Below, one piece after another: positions 61,617 through 64,000 of a DNA stretch of 64,000 bases. Position numbers and translations under genes: made by a program. The notes under the pieces were generated by a model, which had not been told where the DNA came from, ran no database searches, and saw nothing but the letters and a program-made list of their open reading frames with translations. Each line of letters begins with the position of its first letter. The first letter of the stretch is position 1. Source of the stretch: JABHHG01 sp964419445 (GTDB lineage: Bacteria; Fidelibacterota; Marinisomatia; SCGC-AAA003-L08; D37C17); the NCBI GenBank assembly GCA_964419445.1, contig CAYQPE010000001.1, positions 20,190 through 84,189 on the forward strand. Reading direction: 5' to 3'.

Positions 61617-62705
61617 ATGTCAAAATCAATCTCGGTAAAAGTGCAAGATGATATTGCACGCGCCCATACCCTTCCTTCTACTTTTTACACTGAGGATGAA
61701 TATTTTGAATCCTCTAAAGAGAAAATATTTAGTCAATCTTGGCAGTTTATAGTTCATAAAAATCAGCTTCAAGGCTTAACTCAATATCCATTTACTTTTT
61801 TAAAAGGGTTTATTGATGAACCGCTGGTGCTTACGCAAGAAAATGAAAAAATTAATTGCCATTCAAATGTATGTACTCACCGTGCCCATTTAGTCTGTGT
61901 AGATGCTTGTGACAAATCACTTTTGCGATGCAGATATCATGGTAGAACATTTGAACTCAATGGTAAAATGAAAGCCATGCCGGGCTTTGATGAAGTTGAA
62001 AATTTTCCCACGGAAAATGATAATCTAACCGATATTTCGTCATTAATGTGGAAAGATTTTGTTTTTGTTTCATTGAAACCCAAAATTGATATTCAACCTA
62101 TTTTCAATGATATTGAACATCGTTTACAAGGTTATGAATTTGAAAAATTAAAATTTGATAGTAGTTTATCTAAATCCTATGATATTGAAGCACATTGGGC
62201 ATTGTATTGTGAAAATTACCTAGAAGGGTTTCATATTCCTTTTGTGCACAAAGGGCTCACTCAAGATATAAACTTGAATGAGTATGAAACTATATTATTG
62301 GAAAATGCAGTGCTTCAAACGGCCACATGTAGTCATGAAAAGGATGCTATCAAACTACATTCACAAGCTCCCGATTCCCATCAAAATATGTATGCCTATT
62401 ACTACTGGATTTTCCCCAATCTCATGTTGAATTTTTATGCATGGGGTCTGTCAGTGAATATTATTGAGCCTATAAGTAAAAATAAAACTCGTGTAAAATA
62501 TATGGGTTTTACATTTCCCCATGTAAATATTCCTCCATCAGATGGCGCTGATGTTGGTACAGTAGAATTAGAAGATCAAGCGGTGGTACAAGCTGTGCAA
62601 CAGGGTATAAATTCTCGCTATTATTCTACAGGTAGATACTCAGCAACATTTGAAACAGGTGTCCATCATTTTCATAAAATGTTAGCATTTTTCACAAAAA
62701 GCTAA
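61617..62705 (+). CDS. Rieske non-heme iron oxygenase, catalytic subunit
   Basis: This 362-residue ring-hydroxylating or demethylating oxygenase subunit has its Rieske 2Fe-2S centre in C86-T-H88 and C105-x2-H108 (CTHRAH, CRYHG). The mononuclear Fe site follows in ENYLEGFHIPFVHKG (two His and a distal Asp or Glu). The size and the YCENYLEGFH motif are like the glycine-betaine/carnitine/choline oxygenase group, but the substrate is not certain. No ferredoxin or reductase gene is next to it, so the electron donor must be elsewhere. It abuts glyQS with no spacer, so it depends on that promoter. Confidence 0.88.
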   Translation: MSKSISVKVQDDIARAHTLPSTFYTEDEYFESSKEKIFSQSWQFIVHKNQLQGLTQYPFTFLKGFIDEPLVLTQENEKINCHSNVCTHRAHLVCVDACDKSLLRCRYHGRTFELNGKMKAMPGFDEVENFPTENDNLTDISSLMWKDFVFVSLKPKIDIQPIFNDIEHRLQGYEFEKLKFDSSLSKSYDIEAHWALYCENYLEGFHIPFVHKGLTQDINLNEYETILLENAVLQTATCSHEKDAIKLHSQAPDSHQNMYAYYYWIFPNLMLNFYAWGLSVNIIEPISKNKTRVKYMGFTFPHVNIPPSDGADVGTVELEDQAVVQAVQQGINSRYYSTGRYSATFETGVHHFHKMLAFFTKS

Positions 62706-62758
62706 AAAAATATTTCTCCTCGACAAAACTCACTTTTTTTCAAAAAAATAAAAAAAGT

Positions 62759-62788
62759 TTGTCATATTTTCACCCCTTTTTGCATAAT
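62759..62788 (+). promoter_or_regulatory. Predicted sigma-70 promoter of the lipoprotein gene
   Basis: TTGTCA (62759-62764), an 18-bp spacer, and CATAAT (62783-62788) lie in a T-rich intergenic region 57 bases before the ATG at 62846, which has AAAAGGACG as ribosome site. Confidence 0.45.
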
Positions 62789-62845
62789 ATATAAATAGGG
62801 TAAATAAAACTTTAATTAATCAATCAAAATAAAAAGGACGAAAAA

Positions 62846-63763
62846 ATGAAATTAGACAAATTAGCAGTTTTAGTATTTGTTTTTATTATTTTTAATGGGT
62901 GTGCTAGCATATCTTCTACTAAATTGAATTACGATAATTCAAATCCTGTAAAAATAGAACAAAGTATTTCGGGTTTAGATTTAACTCCTCTCCTGCAAGG
63001 CAAGGTGGTTAAAAATGACTTGATAGTCGTTAGGTCTATAGAGTCAGTGACCTCAGCTGAAGATTATTTTCTAGATTCAGGTGTAAAATATGTTATCGAA
63101 GACAATCTTATTACTTCACTTTTAAACATGGGTTATCGCGTTGGAGAACGAGATCCCGATATTATGTTTGAATTATCTAGAGAATCTACGGAAAAATATA
63201 ATTTGTCGAATTTAAGTTTTAGAAGTTCTGGGAAGAGAAAAACTGAGGAAGCTAAGGCCCCAGAGGGAGCTACAATAAATAATTTTTACTATGGTGATAT
63301 GAGTAGCAATACATTATCTAAAAGCAATGCTTCAATAAACGAAGAAAATATTAAAGAAGTAATTGAAACAGACTTGATGGCAGCAACAAAATTATTAACC
63401 TATAGAGTATTAGAATGTGGAATTAACTACTCAAAAATTGAGTTAGATCTAAATAATATTAATAGGCATGCAAAAACACGATTACACTGCAGATTAGAAG
63501 ATACAAAGTCTGGAGAGATAATTTCATCTGGAATTGTCGAGAATGAACTTATCGATAAAATAGATGAATCTAAATTGAAAGATTTGGAAGAATTCCACTA
63601 TTATTTTTATGATCACGGATTACCAAATGCAGGTTCATTGAATAATCAGGTAGATAATAAAAATAACGAGGTATTGTCATCTATACCAGGAGCAAATCCT
63701 AATGCAGTTAAATTTTGGGGTTATTTAATAGCAGGTACTTTTATATTACTCATATCTATTTAA
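62846..63763 (+). CDS. Lipoprotein of unknown function with C-terminal membrane helix
   Basis: This 305-residue protein has a lipoprotein signal with lipobox FNGC (Cys19). LLQGKVVKNDLIVVRSIESV and YVIEDNLITSLLNMGYRVGERDPDIM recall CsgG/FlgO-type outer-membrane lipoproteins, but the match is weak. A Ser/Asn-rich loop spans about 125-165. The C terminus ends in a hydrophobic stretch FWGYLIAGTFILLISI, which is unusual for an outer-membrane lipoprotein. It is monocistronic with its own promoter. Confidence 0.7.
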   Translation: MKLDKLAVLVFVFIIFNGCASISSTKLNYDNSNPVKIEQSISGLDLTPLLQGKVVKNDLIVVRSIESVTSAEDYFLDSGVKYVIEDNLITSLLNMGYRVGERDPDIMFELSRESTEKYNLSNLSFRSSGKRKTEEAKAPEGATINNFYYGDMSSNTLSKSNASINEENIKEVIETDLMAATKLLTYRVLECGINYSKIELDLNNINRHAKTRLHCRLEDTKSGEIISSGIVENELIDKIDESKLKDLEEFHYYFYDHGLPNAGSLNNQVDNKNNEVLSSIPGANPNAVKFWGYLIAGTFILLISI

Positions 63764-63822
63764 CTAATAAGGAATATGATAAATTGAGCATTATAATCCC
63801 CATATTCAACGAGAGTTAATTT

Positions 63823-64000
63823 TACCCCAATACCGCTAATACATCATGAGCATGAGTGCCAGTTTTCACTTTTTCGAATACATGTTCAATCTTGCCATTT
63901 TCATCAATGATGTAGGTAAATCTGAATATGCCCATGTATTCTCGCCCCATGAATTTTTTTAGTCCCCATGCATGATATGCTTTAAGCATTTCATGAGATT
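63823..64000 (-). CDS. bcp: Peroxiredoxin of the Bcp/PrxQ family (3' end only; 5' part outside the window)
   Basis: The minus strand from 64000 to the TAA at 63823 reads SHEMLKAYHAWGLKKFMGRE, YMGIFRFTYIIDENGKIEHV and HDVLAVLG. This is the C-terminal third of PrxQ: W-G-x-K-K, YMGI-R, and the final DEVL-like helix. The N-terminal catalytic Cys would lie beyond the window edge. It is convergent with the lipoprotein gene (59-bp spacer, no clear terminator). Confidence 0.88.

Noticed and set aside
1..64000. CRISPR arrays, insertion sequences, prophage, toxin-antitoxin or defence genes.
   Set aside because: No regularly spaced repeats, transposase or integrase motifs, or known defence families were seen on either strand.

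Overview
The window looks like part of a chromosome from an uncultured, AT-rich marine bacterium of the FCB group; Candidatus Marinimicrobia (SAR406) is my best guess. The reasons are the mix of Bacteroidetes-like features (GldA/F/G-type ABC exporter with a DUF4340 partner, ATP synthase subunit a with a signal peptide and His-rich extension, bactofilin next to the atp genes, lipoproteins), a type-3 ProRS, a class II DAHP synthase, a secreted dockerin-type protein and OAT-like aminotransferase. The lineage is inferred from gene content only; there is no rRNA. Three runs of exactly 100 N mark scaffold joins. One (965-1064) is almost certainly a false gap, because a 55-bp sequence is repeated on both sides and removing it restores one uvrA frame.

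Layout. 1-2083: 3' part of uvrA. 2300-5532: glcD-glcE-glcF glycolate oxidase, tightly overlapping. 5582-7895: DASS-family anion transporter with a tandem universal stress protein. 7950-8021: tRNA-Glu(TTC) with promoter and terminator. 8134-9438: secreted protein with a pyroglutamyl-peptidase-like domain and a dockerin pair. 9523-11292: Xaa-Pro aminopeptidase. 11289-15481 (minus): a decaying operon made of a broken GH109-like oxidoreductase, an SSS symporter, L-serine dehydratase, a broken GHMP sugar kinase and a stump of a sugar nucleotidyltransferase. 15580-20088 (minus): small secreted coiled-coil protein, purA, secF, secD.

20258-30230 (plus): a compact run parA-parB-M23 peptidase-bactofilin-atpZ-atpI-atpB-atpE-atpF-atpH-atpA-atpG-atpD-atpC, mostly with overlapping starts and stops, ending at a strong terminator. 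It joins chromosome segregation, cell-shape and a complete H+-type F1Fo ATP synthase. 30333-31091: LysM lipoprotein. 31145-34844 (minus): GldA/F/G-like ABC system plus DUF4340 protein. 34914-37969 (minus): YaaA and a large TPR protein. 38098-43258 (plus): bolA, class II DAHP synthase, prolyl oligopeptidase, ornithine-type aminotransferase. 43361-46873: membrane PAS histidine kinase, LuxR-type regulator and an orphan receiver without its phospho-acceptor Asp, followed by a terminator-capped non-coding stretch rich in CCUCC motifs that may be a small RNA. 47211-64000: housekeeping genes (TPR lipoprotein, FabL-like reductase, ychF, rhomboid, esterase, recO, proS, threonine aldolase, amidohydrolase, DUF2797, topA, glyQS), a Rieske oxygenase, a lipoprotein and the 3' end of bcp.

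Most genes are ordinary core functions. The parts that merit a second look are the decayed sugar operon, the Ser-for-Cys pyroglutamyl-peptidase-like dockerin protein, and the candidate CCUCC-rich RNA at 46880-47117. I saw no CRISPR array, prophage, transposase or defence island.
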